Shown one piece after another: positions 35,529 through 45,445 of a DNA stretch of 64,000 nucleotides. Both the position numbers and the translations under genes were made by a program. Numbering within the stretch: the stretch's first letter is position 1; each line of letters opens with the position of its first letter. Below the pieces are notes generated by a model, which was not told the origin of the DNA, searched no databases, and saw nothing but the letters and a program-made list of their open reading frames with translations. Source of the stretch: Lachnospiraceae bacterium (lineage in GTDB: Bacteria > Bacillota > Clostridia > Lachnospirales > Lachnospiraceae); the NCBI GenBank assembly GCA_028693165.1, contig JAQUVX010000004.1:62001-126000 (forward strand), written 5' to 3'.

Positions 35529-37016
35529 ATGAGTGATGTGAAATTGCAGCAGACCTATCAGTTATTTATCGGCGGAACGTGGAAACCGGCATCCGACGGT
35601 GCTGCCTTTAAGACAACCTGCCCGGCGGACGGACATATGCTGGCAGAATGTGCGCAGGCGACCAGGGAAGATGTGGATACAGCGGTTAAAGCGGCATGGA
35701 AAGCATTTGCCTCCTGGAAGAATACCACGGTCAATGAGCGCGCGGCGATTCTGAATCGGATCGCGGACATCATCGATGCGAACACGGAACATCTCGCCAT
35801 GGTGGAGAGCCTTGACAACGGCAAACCGATCCGTGAGACGATGGCGGTGGACATCCCGATGTCAGCGCAGCATTTCCGCTATTTTGCGGGATGCATCATG
35901 GCAGACGAGGGAAGCGCCAACATTCTTGGGACGGATACGATGAGCCTGATTCTGCGTGAGCCGATCGGTGTTGTGGGTCAGATCGTGCCGTGGAACTTCC
36001 CGTTTTTGATGGCGGCCTGGAAGCTGGCACCAGTTCTGGCAAGCGGGTGCTGTACGGTATTTAAGCCATCCAGCGTTACTCCGCTGAGTGTGCTGGAGCT
36101 GGCGAGGCTGATTCAGGATATCATTCCGGCAGGTGTGTTCAACGTGATCACTGGTTCCGGCTCCAAATCAGGTCAGTATATGCTGGAGCATAAGGGCTTC
36201 CGCAAACTGGCATTTACCGGATCGACAGAGGTTGGACGCGATGTGGCGATGGCGGCAGCGAAGCGCCTGATCCCGGCGACCTTGGAGCTGGGCGGCAAGT
36301 CGGCCAACATTTTCTTTGCGGACTGCGACTGGGAGATGGCGATGGACGGACTTCAGATGGGAATCCTGTTCAATCAGGGCCAGGTATGCTGCGCCGGATC
36401 GCGTGTCTTTGTGCAGGAGAGCATTTACGACAAATTTGTAGAAGAGGCTGTGAAGCGATTTAATGCGGTGAAGGTCGGTATGCCTTGGGAGCCAGATACG
36501 CAGATGGGTGCGCAGATCAATGAGCATCAGGTTGAGCATATTCTGGAATACATGGAGATCGGCAGGAAAGAGGGCGCAGTGATCGCCTGCGGCGGAGAGC
36601 GGGCGGCAGAAGGGGATCTGGCGAAGGGTGCATTTATGAAACCGACCCTGCTGGTGAACGTGGACAATCATATGCGCGTGGCGCAGGAAGAGATCTTCGG
36701 GCCGGTGGCCTGCGTGATCAAGTTCAAGGACGAGGCGGATGTCATCGAGATGGCAAACGACAATCCGTACGGTCTGGGCGGAGCGGTCTGGACCAGAGAT
36801 ATCAACCGGGCGATCCGCGTTGCACGAGGCATCGAGACCGGACGTATGTGGGTGAACACCTACAACGCGATTCCGGAGGGCGCGCCGTTTGGCGGATATA
36901 AGCAGTCTGGCATCGGACGTGAGACCCATAAGGTGATGCTGGAGCATTACACACAGATGAAGAATATCATGATCAATCTGGGCGAGAATCCGACCGGGTT
37001 TTATCCGAAGCCGTAG
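35529..37016 (+). CDS. NAD(P)-dependent aldehyde dehydrogenase
   Basis: A 495-residue aldehyde dehydrogenase of the classic family. Visible residues: Asn in VPWNFPFLMAAWKLAP (about 155), cofactor loop FTGSTEVGRDVA (about 235), general-base Glu in LELGGKSANIFF (about 255), catalytic Cys in FNQGQVCCAGSRVFVQE (about 290), and EEIFGPVACVIKF (about 390). It resembles betaine/gamma-aminobutyraldehyde type enzymes but the substrate is not determined. A GAAGGAGAG site lies ahead of the ATG. A TTGACA lies about 80 bases upstream with a poor -10. It stands alone, with no partner enzyme nearby. Confidence 0.92.
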   Translation: MSDVKLQQTYQLFIGGTWKPASDGAAFKTTCPADGHMLAECAQATREDVDTAVKAAWKAFASWKNTTVNERAAILNRIADIIDANTEHLAMVESLDNGKPIRETMAVDIPMSAQHFRYFAGCIMADEGSANILGTDTMSLILREPIGVVGQIVPWNFPFLMAAWKLAPVLASGCCTVFKPSSVTPLSVLELARLIQDIIPAGVFNVITGSGSKSGQYMLEHKGFRKLAFTGSTEVGRDVAMAAAKRLIPATLELGGKSANIFFADCDWEMAMDGLQMGILFNQGQVCCAGSRVFVQESIYDKFVEEAVKRFNAVKVGMPWEPDTQMGAQINEHQVEHILEYMEIGRKEGAVIACGGERAAEGDLAKGAFMKPTLLVNVDNHMRVAQEEIFGPVACVIKFKDEADVIEMANDNPYGLGGAVWTRDINRAIRVARGIETGRMWVNTYNAIPEGAPFGGYKQSGIGRETHKVMLEHYTQMKNIMINLGENPTGFYPKP

Positions 37017-37823
37017 AAGGGGCGATTTTGAAGGGTAGCTTCATGATTTCAAGAGGTGAACAATGGCCATGCCTGGGCAGAAATGCTCTTGCATGGCTGT
37101 TGGCTTGTTTTGGTTTTTGGGGTGAGGTTTGATTAGCTCCTAAAGGCGGATGTATGAAAAATAGTGAAGATCATAGTGGGATGCATAAGGGGTCTTGAGC
37201 TTACTTGCGGTATAAATTGACAAACCCAACTGCATGGGATTGTAAATATAAGATATGCGCTGGCGAGGCTGGGGCTGGGGGAGTTGGTGCGGTTGAAAGA
37301 ACCGGCCTTTACTTGTGGGATTTTATGCGTTTGGATAATTCCTGGTCAATAACTTAAAAATCATCCAAACATTGACGCTTTTACTGTGAGAATCCTGGCG
37401 ATTGGGTAACTATCAAATGAAAATGGCGTAATTGTCCAAGAATTGCTGGATTCGTGGGCAGGGAACTGCAATTTCAAGCAAATATTGTCCAAACCCTGCT
37501 GTTTTCGATAGGATGAGGGCGTAGATTTGGTAGCGGTGCAGGTCCAGGCGATGAAATTACCAAAATTACCCCAAAATGAAAAATCACAGAACAAATGAGA
37601 AGGTTGACACAGGTGCTGGTGCGTCCAGCCTGCCAGCGAGGTGGTTGCTGCGCGATCAGTAGCCGGCAATGCAGTCCAAATCACACCTTTACATTTCCCA
37701 ACGAACCTGTTAAACTGAAATAATTCAATAAGAAGTACCACAAGCGTTAGTCGATCCCCCTGGGGGAGAAAACTAGCGCTTTTGGTGCGTGGCTTTTGTG
37801 GCAGGGAAGAGAGGAAATGAATC
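37017..37823. other. 807-base gene-free stretch with short repeats
   Basis: No convincing gene. Shortly after the dehydrogenase stop, GCCATGC (37066-37072) pairs with GCATGGC (37091-37097) ahead of a T-rich run, a weak terminator candidate. Further on are TTGGATAATT (37331), TTGTCCAA (37432 and 37485) and ATTACCAAAATTACC (37556-37570), the same short words that fill the stretches at 9869-10115 and 26540-26920. A hairpin precedes pth (listed separately). Confidence 0.6.
37742..37781 (+). promoter_or_regulatory. Two-tier hairpin upstream of pth
   Basis: AAGCGTTAG (37742-37750) pairs with CTAGCGCTT (37773-37781), and inside it TCCCCC pairs with GGGGGA around TG. Only GG-containing sequence follows the first two Ts, so it is a poor terminator; it could be a leader structure. 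Confidence 0.45.
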
Positions 37824-38402
37824 ATGTATTTAATAGCAGGACTTGGAAATCCGACGAAGGAATATGATAAAACAAGGCACAATGTGGGATTTGCGTCGAT
37901 CGATGTGCTGGCGGACAAGTATGGGATTGATATCAGCGAGCGCAAGCACAAGGCTTTGTGCGGCAAGGGCGTGATCGAGGGACAGAAGGTGCTGCTTGTG
38001 AAGCCGCAGACCTTTATGAACCTCAGCGGGGAGAGTATCCGGGAGGCGGTGGATTATTATAAGATCACGCCGGAGGAGATCATCGTGATCTACGACGATA
38101 TCAGTCTGGAGCCGGGGCAGCTCCGCATCCGGCTGAAGGGAAGCGCAGGTGGGCATAATGGAATTAAGAACATCATTGCCCAGCTTGGTAGTCAGGAATT
38201 CCCGCGCATCAAGGTGGGCGTGGGGGCGAAGCCGCCGCGGATGGATCTGGCGGCCTATGTGCTGAGCCGGTTCTCGGCGGGGGAACAGAAGCTGATGGAC
38301 GAGGCGTTTCGCGACGCGGCGGATGCGGCAGTCATGATGATGACCGAGGGCGCGGAGCGGGCGATGAACCATTATAATACGAAGAAGAAAACCGAAGAAT
38401 AG
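37824..38402 (+). CDS. pth: Peptidyl-tRNA hydrolase
   Basis: A 192-residue esterase that frees tRNA from stalled peptidyl-tRNA. All key blocks are present: LGNPTKEYDKTRHNVGF with catalytic His near residue 20, KPQTFMNLSGES with Asn near 68, and YDDISLEPGQLRIR with Asp near 93. The length is normal. The ATG follows AGAGGAAATGAATC. It precedes mfd by 75 bases, the common Firmicutes gene pair pth-mfd. Confidence 0.96.
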   Translation: MYLIAGLGNPTKEYDKTRHNVGFASIDVLADKYGIDISERKHKALCGKGVIEGQKVLLVKPQTFMNLSGESIREAVDYYKITPEEIIVIYDDISLEPGQLRIRLKGSAGGHNGIKNIIAQLGSQEFPRIKVGVGAKPPRMDLAAYVLSRFSAGEQKLMDEAFRDAADAAVMMMTEGAERAMNHYNTKKKTEE

Positions 38403-38477
38403 GAACCAAAGAATAGGAACCGAAGGTGACGGAACGGTTACAGCCAAAGTCAGATTTGGCAGAACAGGGAGTATTGC

Positions 38478-41400
38478 ATGAGTAAAGTATTTGCCAATCC
38501 GTTGGTGGAATTGATTGAATTTGATGAGTTGAATACCAATCTGGAGAAGGGGCGGGGGCCGATCCAGGTCAGCGGCTGCATGGATTCCCAGAAGGTTCAT
38601 CTGATGCAGGAAGCGGCGGCGGAGATTCCGTGGAAGCTGGTGGTGACCTACGATGAGGCGCGGGCGAAAGAAATCTATGACGATTTCGGCTGCTTCCGCT
38701 CGGACGTGTGGCTGTATCCGGCGAAGGATCTGCTCTTTTACAACGCGGATATTCACGGAAATCTGCTGACCCGGCAGCGGATGCTGGTGCTGCGGCATCT
38801 GATGGAGGATGCCTCCGGCGTGGTGGTGACGACGTTAGATGGTCTGATGGATCATCTGCTTCCGCTCGCCCAGCTTCGGAGTCAGCTTCTTCATGTGGAG
38901 ATGGGGCAGGAACTGGATCTGACGGAGTGGAAGGATCGCCTGGTCGAGCTTGGCTATGAGCGGATGCCGCAGGTGGACGGCATGGGGCAGTTCTCCATCC
39001 GGGGCGGAATTCTCGATATTTTCCCGCTGACGGAGGAGCAGCCGATTCGAATCGAGCTCTGGGATACCGAGGTGGATTCCATCCGCAGCTTTGATCTGGA
39101 GAGTCAGAGATCGGTGGAGCAGCTGGATGAGGCGGACATCTATCCGGCGTCGGAGATCGTGCTGACGAAAGCCCAGCTGCAAAGGGGTGTTGAGAAGCTG
39201 CGCAAAGAGGAAAAGTCGTACGAAAAAAAGCTGCGGGAGGCGATGCAGACCGAGGAGGCGTACCGGATCAGCGGCATAATCAAGGAACTGACAGAGGGTA
39301 TCGAGGAAGGGTGGAAGGTCACCGGGCTGGATGCATTTCTGGCTTATTTCAGTGAGGAAACCGTGTCATTTCTGGATTACTTTGACCGGGACAGCAGCAT
39401 GATATGGCTGGACGAACCGGCGCGCCTGAAGGAAAAGGGCGAGGCGGTGGAGCTGGAATTTCGCGAGAGCATGACGCATCGTCTGGAGAAGGGCTATCTT
39501 CTGCCGGGACAGACGGGACTTATGTACACCTCAAAGGAGATCCTGGCCCGCGCCCAGCGCCCGGACACGGTATATCTGACCGGTCTGGAGCAGAAGCTTC
39601 CGGGCATGGAGGTCAAGAATAAATACAGCTTAAATGTCAAGAACGTCAGCTCCTACCAGAACAGCTTCGAGATCCTGATCAAAGATTTGCAGCGCTGGAA
39701 GAAGGAGAAATACCGCGTGATTCTGCTGTCGGCTTCCCGCACCCGCGCGAGCCGTCTGGCGGACGATCTGCGGGAATATGAACTGAGCGCATTCTGCCCG
39801 GACAACGAGGCGCGCCAGGTGCAGCCGGGGGAGATTCTGGTCACCTACGGCAATCTGCACCGCGGCTTCGAGTATCCGCAGATCAAGTTCGTGGTCATCA
39901 CGGAAGGAGACATGTTTGGCGCGGAGAAGAAGAAAAAGAAGCGGAAAAAAACTTCCTATGAGGGGCAGAAGATCCAGAACTTTTCGGAGCTGTCGGTCGG
40001 CGATTACGTGGTGCATGAGGATCATGGACTGGGCATCTACCGGGGGATCGAGAAGATCGAGCGGGACAAGATTGTCAAGGATTATCTGAAGATCGAGTAC
40101 GCGGACGGCGGCAACCTGTATCTGCCGGCCACAAGACTGGATGGCATCCAGAAATACGCCGGCGCAGATGCGAAGGCACCGAAGTTAAACAAGTTAGGCG
40201 GCGAACAGTGGAACCGTACCAAGACGAAGGTGAAGAGTGCGGTCAAGGAGATCGCGCGGGATCTGGTGGAATTGTATGCGACCAGACAGGAGACCAGTGG
40301 CTTCCAGTACGGCGGGGACACGGTGTGGCAGAAAGAATTCGAGGAGCTGTTTCCGTATGATGAGACGGATGACCAGCTGGATGCCATCGATGCCACCAAG
40401 AAGGACATGGAGAGCCGGAAGATCATGGACCGCTTAATCTGCGGGGACGTCGGCTACGGCAAGACGGAGATCGCGCTGCGGGCGGCATTCAAGGCGATCC
40501 AGGAGGGCAAGCAGGTGGTGTATCTGGTGCCGACGACCATTCTGGCGCAGCAGCATTATAATACCTTTTTGCAGCGCATGAAGGATTTTCCGGTGCGGGT
40601 GGATCTGATGTCCCGCTTCCGGACTCCGGCGGAGATCAAAAAGACCGTCGAGGATTTGCAGAAGGGCTGGGTGGATATCGTGATCGGAACCCACCGCGTG
40701 CTGTCCAAGGATGTCAAATTCAAGGATCTGGGACTGCTGATTATCGATGAGGAGCAGCGGTTCGGTGTGACCCATAAAGAGAAGATCAAGAAGCTCAAGG
40801 AAAATGTGGACGTTCTGACGCTGACGGCGACCCCGATTCCGCGGACACTGCACATGAGCCTGGTGGGAATCCGCGACATGAGCGTGCTGGAAGAGCCGCC
40901 GGTGGACCGTATGCCGATCCAGACCTACGTGATGGAGTACAACGACGAGATGATCCGCGAGGCGATCAACCGGGAGATGGCGCGCAATGGACAGGTGTAT
41001 TATGTATACAATCGAGTGAAGGACATCGATGACGTGGCGGCTCATGTACAGGAGCTGGTGCCGGATGCGACGGTGGTATTTGCCCACGGACAGATGCCGG
41101 AGCACAAGCTGGAGAAGATCATGTTCGACTTCATCAGCGGGGATATCGATGTGCTGGTGTCCACGACGATCATCGAGACGGGGCTGGACATCTCCAATGC
41201 CAACACGATGATCATCCAGGATGCGGACCGGATGGGCCTGTCTCAGCTCTATCAGCTTCGGGGGCGCGTGGGCCGATCGAGCCGGACTTCCTATGCATTT
41301 CTGATGTATAAGCGCGACAAGCTGCTGAAGGAGGAGGCGGAGAAACGGCTGCAGGCGATCCGTGAATTTACCGAGCTGGGTTCGGGCATCAAGATCGCCA

Positions 41401-42014
41401 TGCGGGATCTGGAAATCCGCGGCGCGGGCAATGTCCTCGGTGCGGAGCAGCACGGCCACATGGAGGCGGTTGGCTACGACCTTTACTGCAAGCTTTTAAA
41501 CCAGGCGGTGCAGGCCCTGCGCGGCAAGCGGACGGAGGATGATGACTTCGAGACGGTGGTGGAATGCGACATCGATGCCTATATTCCTTCCTCCTATATC
41601 AAGAACGAATACCAGAAGCTGGATGTCTACAAGCGGATCTCCGGCATTGAGAATGACGAGGAATACATGGATATGCAGGATGAGCTGCTTGACCGCTTCG
41701 GCGATATGCCGCGGTCGGTGGATAATCTGCTGGTGGTGGCAGCCTTAAAGGCCGTCGCCCACCGGGCCTATGTGACGGAGGTGAAGGTGAACCGCCAGGA
41801 GGTACGCCTGACCATGTACCAGAAGGCGAAGCTTGATCCGACAGGCATCCCGCCGCTGATTGAGCACTACCGCGGCGATCTGAAATTCCAGATGGGGGAT
41901 GTGCCGTATTTCCTGTTTACCGATCAGCGGAACAAGAACAAAGACTGCGCGGCGATGATGGAAAAGGCCAGAGAGCTTTTGGACGGAATCGCAGCGCTGG
42001 CGGAGACGGCGTGA
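38478..42014 (+). CDS. mfd: Transcription-repair coupling factor Mfd
   Basis: An 1178-residue DNA translocase that removes RNA polymerase stalled at lesions and recruits the UvrABC system. Domain order is standard: UvrB-like N-terminus (about 1-430), RNA polymerase-interacting domain after a Lys-rich patch near 490 ([20 protein letters not shown]), translocase domains with Walker [10 protein letters not shown] near 655, DEEQRFGV near 757 and [13 protein letters not shown], then [11 protein letters not shown] near 930, and the C-terminal TRCF domain. The size is as expected. It ends 9 bases before the convergent LysR gene. Confidence 0.97.
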   Translation: MSKVFANPLVELIEFDELNTNLEKGRGPIQVSGCMDSQKVHLMQEAAAEIPWKLVVTYDEARAKEIYDDFGCFRSDVWLYPAKDLLFYNADIHGNLLTRQRMLVLRHLMEDASGVVVTTLDGLMDHLLPLAQLRSQLLHVEMGQELDLTEWKDRLVELGYERMPQVDGMGQFSIRGGILDIFPLTEEQPIRIELWDTEVDSIRSFDLESQRSVEQLDEADIYPASEIVLTKAQLQRGVEKLRKEEKSYEKKLREAMQTEEAYRISGIIKELTEGIEEGWKVTGLDAFLAYFSEETVSFLDYFDRDSSMIWLDEPARLKEKGEAVELEFRESMTHRLEKGYLLPGQTGLMYTSKEILARAQRPDTVYLTGLEQKLPGMEVKNKYSLNVKNVSSYQNSFEILIKDLQRWKKEKYRVILLSASRTRASRLADDLREYELSAFCPDNEARQVQPGEILVTYGNLHRGFEYPQIKFVVITEGDMFGAEKKKKKRKKTSYEGQKIQNFSELSVGDYVVHEDHGLGIYRGIEKIERDKIVKDYLKIEYADGGNLYLPATRLDGIQKYAGADAKAPKLNKLGGEQWNRTKTKVKSAVKEIARDLVELYATRQETSGFQYGGDTVWQKEFEELFPYDETDDQLDAIDATKKDMESRKIMDRLICGDVGYGKTEIALRAAFKAIQEGKQVVYLVPTTILAQQHYNTFLQRMKDFPVRVDLMSRFRTPAEIKKTVEDLQKGWVDIVIGTHRVLSKDVKFKDLGLLIIDEEQRFGVTHKEKIKKLKENVDVLTLTATPIPRTLHMSLVGIRDMSVLEEPPVDRMPIQTYVMEYNDEMIREAINREMARNGQVYYVYNRVKDIDDVAAHVQELVPDATVVFAHGQMPEHKLEKIMFDFISGDIDVLVSTTIIETGLDISNANTMIIQDADRMGLSQLYQLRGRVGRSSRTSYAFLMYKRDKLLKEEAEKRLQAIREFTELGSGIKIAMRDLEIRGAGNVLGAEQHGHMEAVGYDLYCKLLNQAVQALRGKRTEDDDFETVVECDIDAYIPSSYIKNEYQKLDVYKRISGIENDEEYMDMQDELLDRFGDMPRSVDNLLVVAALKAVAHRAYVTEVKVNRQEVRLTMYQKAKLDPTGIPPLIEHYRGDLKFQMGDVPYFLFTDQRNKNKDCAAMMEKARELLDGIAALAETA

Positions 42015-42023
42015 AGAAGTGTT

Positions 42024-42893
42024 TTATGCAAGCAGGATCTTCTTGGAACACTTGATAAAAGCGCCCATGGCCGGAGACAGATTTTTTGTTGAGCGCACAA
42101 GGATGCCGAGCTGACGGGACTGCCTTGGCTCTAAAGGGATAATGTGCGATTTGCCGCTGTAGTTTTTGAGAATCAGGGAGGGAAGCATACTGATTCCAAG
42201 GCCGTATTCCACCATGGAGATGATGGCGAAGCCATTTTGAGAAGCAAACTTGACATCCGGACGAAGGTTGTGGCTTCTTATGATTCGGTGAATGTCTCTG
42301 TCAAACGATTTTTCAGACAGGATAAACGGCTGATCATTGATCTCTTCCAGTTTGATGGAGCTGCGGTTGTAGTATTTATGGTTGGGCGGAACGATAGCCA
42401 TAATCGGATCATCGGAGATCGGAATAAAATCCAATGCGGACTGACCATGCTGACTGGAAAAGGCCAGGTCAATCTGTCCATCCAACAGCTGCTGGTCCAG
42501 TTCATCGTCGCCCGCCTCAAAAAGATCCAGTGAGATCAAAGGATAATCGTACTGAAAGGTGCGGATGATTTCCGGCAGCCAGTGAATAGAACAGCTCAGG
42601 AACGTTCCGATCTTCAGTTCTCCCCGTTCGATGTTTTTAATAAAATTAATTTCCTGCTGCAGAGCCTCTTCGCTGTTTAGAAGGGCTCGGATAGCGGGCA
42701 TGATTTTCTGGCCATCAGGCGTTAATTGAACGCCCTGGTGGCTTTTATTCAGTAACGGAAAACCGATTTCATGTTCCAGTATTTTCATCATTTGTGTAAT
42801 CGCAGACTGTGTGTATCCAAGGGCTTCTCCAGCCTTTGAAAAACTGCCGAGCGATACGGCTTCTTCTAAAACTCTGTATTTTTTGGTATCCAT
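42024..42893 (-). CDS. LysR-family transcriptional regulator
   Basis: A 289-residue LysR regulator: an N-terminal winged helix (residues 1-60; SFSKAGEALGYTQSAITQMMKILE) and a C-terminal effector domain with GELKIGTFLSCSIHWLPEIIRTF near 92 and VEYGLGISMLPSLIL near 230. It is divergent from the MFS-PatB-NhaC-RidA operon with 124 AT-rich bases between starts, the classic LysR layout, so it very likely controls that operon and itself. The effector is unknown; a sulfur amino acid or its breakdown product would fit (inference). Confidence 0.92.
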   Translation of the reverse strand: MDTKKYRVLEEAVSLGSFSKAGEALGYTQSAITQMMKILEHEIGFPLLNKSHQGVQLTPDGQKIMPAIRALLNSEEALQQEINFIKNIERGELKIGTFLSCSIHWLPEIIRTFQYDYPLISLDLFEAGDDELDQQLLDGQIDLAFSSQHGQSALDFIPISDDPIMAIVPPNHKYYNRSSIKLEEINDQPFILSEKSFDRDIHRIIRSHNLRPDVKFASQNGFAIISMVEYGLGISMLPSLILKNYSGKSHIIPLEPRQSRQLGILVRSTKNLSPAMGAFIKCSKKILLA

Positions 42894-43017
42894 GTCTCTT
42901 TTCCCTCTTCTATACGATATAAGAAAACCTAATGGTATATATAATATACATTAACTTCCTTAATGAGTCAATCTGCTATATACTTCTGATATCAAAGGAA
43001 AAGGGGGATTATGTTTT

Positions 43018-44253
43018 ATGAACAAAACTGCAAAGCAATGGGCAACTTTGTTTGCCATCTGTCTGGCAGGAGGCGTGATCTTTAAACTGGCGTATCTGAG
43101 AGATGTGTTCTATGTGGCAATGCAGGACGCATTTGGATTTACGAATACGCAATTTGGTTTAATGATGACTGCATTCGCGGTAACTCAGTTTATTGCCTAT
43201 CTGCCGGGAGGCTGGATCACGGATTTGGTTCCGGTAAAATATCTGGTGCCTGTTTCACTCGTTTCAACTGGTTTATGTGGCTTCTGGCTGGCAACGTATC
43301 CGCCATTTATGACGGTTTTGGTGATTCAGGCCATCATGGGAATCACAATTACGCTGCTGTTCTGGGAAGCCATGATTAAAGGAGTCAGGATGCTCGGCAG
43401 CAAAGAAGAGCAGGGCCGGCTGTTTGGACTTCTGGAAGGCGGAAGAGGACTTTTTGCAACCATCATATCCTTTATTGCATTGTTCCTGTTCAGCAAATTT
43501 GGGGAAGGAAAGATGGGACTTCATGCGACGATGGTGTTTTATGCGATTGCATTGTGCGTCCTTGGCATTGTCTGCTTTTTCCTGATCGAGAAGAATGAAG
43601 TAGAGGGCAAGGTAAATGCGAAGGAAGCGCTGGAAGGAATGCTTCATGTGGCAAGACTTCCCAAGGTGTGGGTTGCAGGAGCCATTGTGTTTTTTGGATA
43701 TTCGTTCTACAATGGTCTGGGATTTTTTACGGCTTATCTGACGGAAATCTGCGGGATGTCCGTTTCCATGGGAGCAGCCATCAGCATCGTGCGTCAGTAC
43801 ATGATCGCATTTATCGCGGCGCCCATTGGAGGCATCATTGCAGATAAGATGGGATCGACGATCAGCTTCTTAAAGATCGCACTGACGGTTGGAACGATTT
43901 TAACAGGGATTTATCTGATTATTCCGACCGGGGGAAGCATCATCGTCGTGATCGCGGTTATGCTGATTCTGGCAGCCGTTATGATGACGATCCGCGGCAC
44001 TTATTATGCTACGACGGATGAAATAGGAGTACCGATTGTTATGGCGGGAGCGGCAGCCGGCATTCTTTCTATCGTAGGAAATACACCGGATTTATTTATC
44101 TTCACATTATACGGACATTTCATGGATGCCTATCCGGGCGCTCTGGGATATCGCTACATTTTTATTACAATGATTGTGTTTGCATTACTGGGTGTTGCAT
44201 GCTGCTTTTTGTTAAGTAATATGGTGAGAAAAGAAAAGGAGAGAAGATCATGA
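43018..44253 (+). CDS. MFS transporter
   Basis: A 411-residue major facilitator with 12 predicted helices. The loop between helices 2 and 3 carries the motif-A-like GGWITDLVPVKY near residue 62. The first gene of a four-gene operon with overlapping neighbours: its stop overlaps the aminotransferase-fold gene by four bases (ATGA). AAGGGGG lies about 10 bases upstream of the ATG. The substrate is probably the amino acid or thio-compound cleaved by the next gene product (inference). Confidence 0.88.
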   Translation: MNKTAKQWATLFAICLAGGVIFKLAYLRDVFYVAMQDAFGFTNTQFGLMMTAFAVTQFIAYLPGGWITDLVPVKYLVPVSLVSTGLCGFWLATYPPFMTVLVIQAIMGITITLLFWEAMIKGVRMLGSKEEQGRLFGLLEGGRGLFATIISFIALFLFSKFGEGKMGLHATMVFYAIALCVLGIVCFFLIEKNEVEGKVNAKEALEGMLHVARLPKVWVAGAIVFFGYSFYNGLGFFTAYLTEICGMSVSMGAAISIVRQYMIAFIAAPIGGIIADKMGSTISFLKIALTVGTILTGIYLIIPTGGSIIVVIAVMLILAAVMMTIRGTYYATTDEIGVPIVMAGAAAGILSIVGNTPDLFIFTLYGHFMDAYPGALGYRYIFITMIVFALLGVACCFLLSNMVRKEKERRS

Positions 44254-45431
44254 AGCTTGTACACAATTTTGATGAACCAATTAACAGAGTAAATACAGAT
44301 TCCTTCAAATGGGATTATGAGGGAGAGGATGGGAAGTATATTCCGCTTGGTGTTGCGGATACGGATTTCAAAGCACCGCAGCCGGTCATCGATGCAGTTA
44401 AAGCAAAGGCGGAGTTTGGCGTTTATGCATATGGTGCACTCCCGCAGAAGCGTTTTGCAGAGGCAATCACCGGCTGGTATAAGCGCAGATATGATCTTGA
44501 TGTGGACCCTGAGGCTGTCCGGCATTCTCAGGGCTTGATGACGGGCGCGTTGTGGATGATTCTGAATGCGTATACAAGACCGGGCGATAAGATTCTTCTT
44601 CAGGCACCGGTGTACAATACGTTTAGTGTGGTAATCAAAGGGGCTGGCCGCTTCGTGGAGAGCAACGACCTGGTCTTAAAGGACGGCCATTATGAAATTG
44701 ATTTTGATGATCTGGACAGAAAGACATCCGATCCAAGAGTGAGAATCCTTTTGGTCTGCAATCCGCACAACCCGGTTGGACGCGTATGGAGCAAGGAAGA
44801 ATTAAGCCGCATGTATGAGATCTGCCGGAAGAATGACACGCTGATCGTCAGCGATGAGATTCACGGCGATATTGTGTATGGAACTCATAAGCATATCCCT
44901 TATTTTTCAATCTCGGAGGAGATAAAGAACCATGTTGTTGTGATGGGATCGCCAAGTAAGACCTTCAACCTTGCGTGCTTTTACTCTGCATACGTGGTGA
45001 TTCATAATAAAGCACTGCGCGACCAGTACAATGTTGTGTATGATAATTATCATTTCGATTATAATTATCTGGGGATTGAGGCGCTGATTACTTCCTATAA
45101 TGACTGCGAATACTACGTTGAGCAGCAGAATGAATATTTCCTTAAAAATATCAATCTGGTGAAAGAATTTGTGGCGCGGGAGATGCCGGATGTGAAGATC
45201 ATCGAGCCGGAGGGAACCTATCTGCTGTGGATCGATTTCCGTGCATGGAATATGGAACAGGGCGCATTGATGAATCTGTTTAAGGCGGAAGGGGTGAAGC
45301 TGAACAGCGGTTCCAATTATGGAACTCCGGGCCTTGGATTTATCCGATTGAATGTGGCAACGCAGACGGCGGTTCTTGAAAAAGCGCTGCGGCTCATGAA
45401 ACAGGCGAATGATAAGCGGTTAGGAAAGTAA
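44250..45431 (+). CDS. patB: MalY/PatB-type C-S lyase (PLP enzyme)
   Basis: A 393-residue fold-type I PLP enzyme of the MalY/PatB branch: the N-terminal signature SFKWDYEGEDGKYIPLGVADTDF (written over residues about 17-39), SQGLMTGALWMILNAY near 93, NPHNPVGRVWS near 170, SDEIHGDIVYG near 200, and the PLP lysine in GSPSKTFNLACF near 235. These enzymes split cystathionine, cysteine conjugates or similar compounds into a thiol, ammonia and pyruvate through an enamine. A RidA protein two genes downstream fits, since it clears 2-aminoacrylate. It could instead be an aminotransferase, less likely. Confidence 0.88.
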   Translation: MKLVHNFDEPINRVNTDSFKWDYEGEDGKYIPLGVADTDFKAPQPVIDAVKAKAEFGVYAYGALPQKRFAEAITGWYKRRYDLDVDPEAVRHSQGLMTGALWMILNAYTRPGDKILLQAPVYNTFSVVIKGAGRFVESNDLVLKDGHYEIDFDDLDRKTSDPRVRILLVCNPHNPVGRVWSKEELSRMYEICRKNDTLIVSDEIHGDIVYGTHKHIPYFSISEEIKNHVVVMGSPSKTFNLACFYSAYVVIHNKALRDQYNVVYDNYHFDYNYLGIEALITSYNDCEYYVEQQNEYFLKNINLVKEFVAREMPDVKIIEPEGTYLLWIDFRAWNMEQGALMNLFKAEGVKLNSGSNYGTPGLGFIRLNVATQTAVLEKALRLMKQANDKRLGK

Positions 45432-45445
45432 ACGGAGGGATTCCA

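Noticed and set aside
36168-36947. Antisense open frame opposite the aldehyde dehydrogenase
   Set aside because: Low-complexity His/Arg-rich shadow of the real gene.
40434-41459. 341-codon open frame on the minus strand opposite mfd
   Set aside because: Mfd is complete and collinear on the plus strand; the antisense frame has no recognisable protein and no ribosome site.
42015-42060. Bidirectional terminator between mfd and the LysR gene
   Set aside because: AAGTGTT and AACACTT can pair, but the right arm lies inside the LysR coding region and there is no U-tract.
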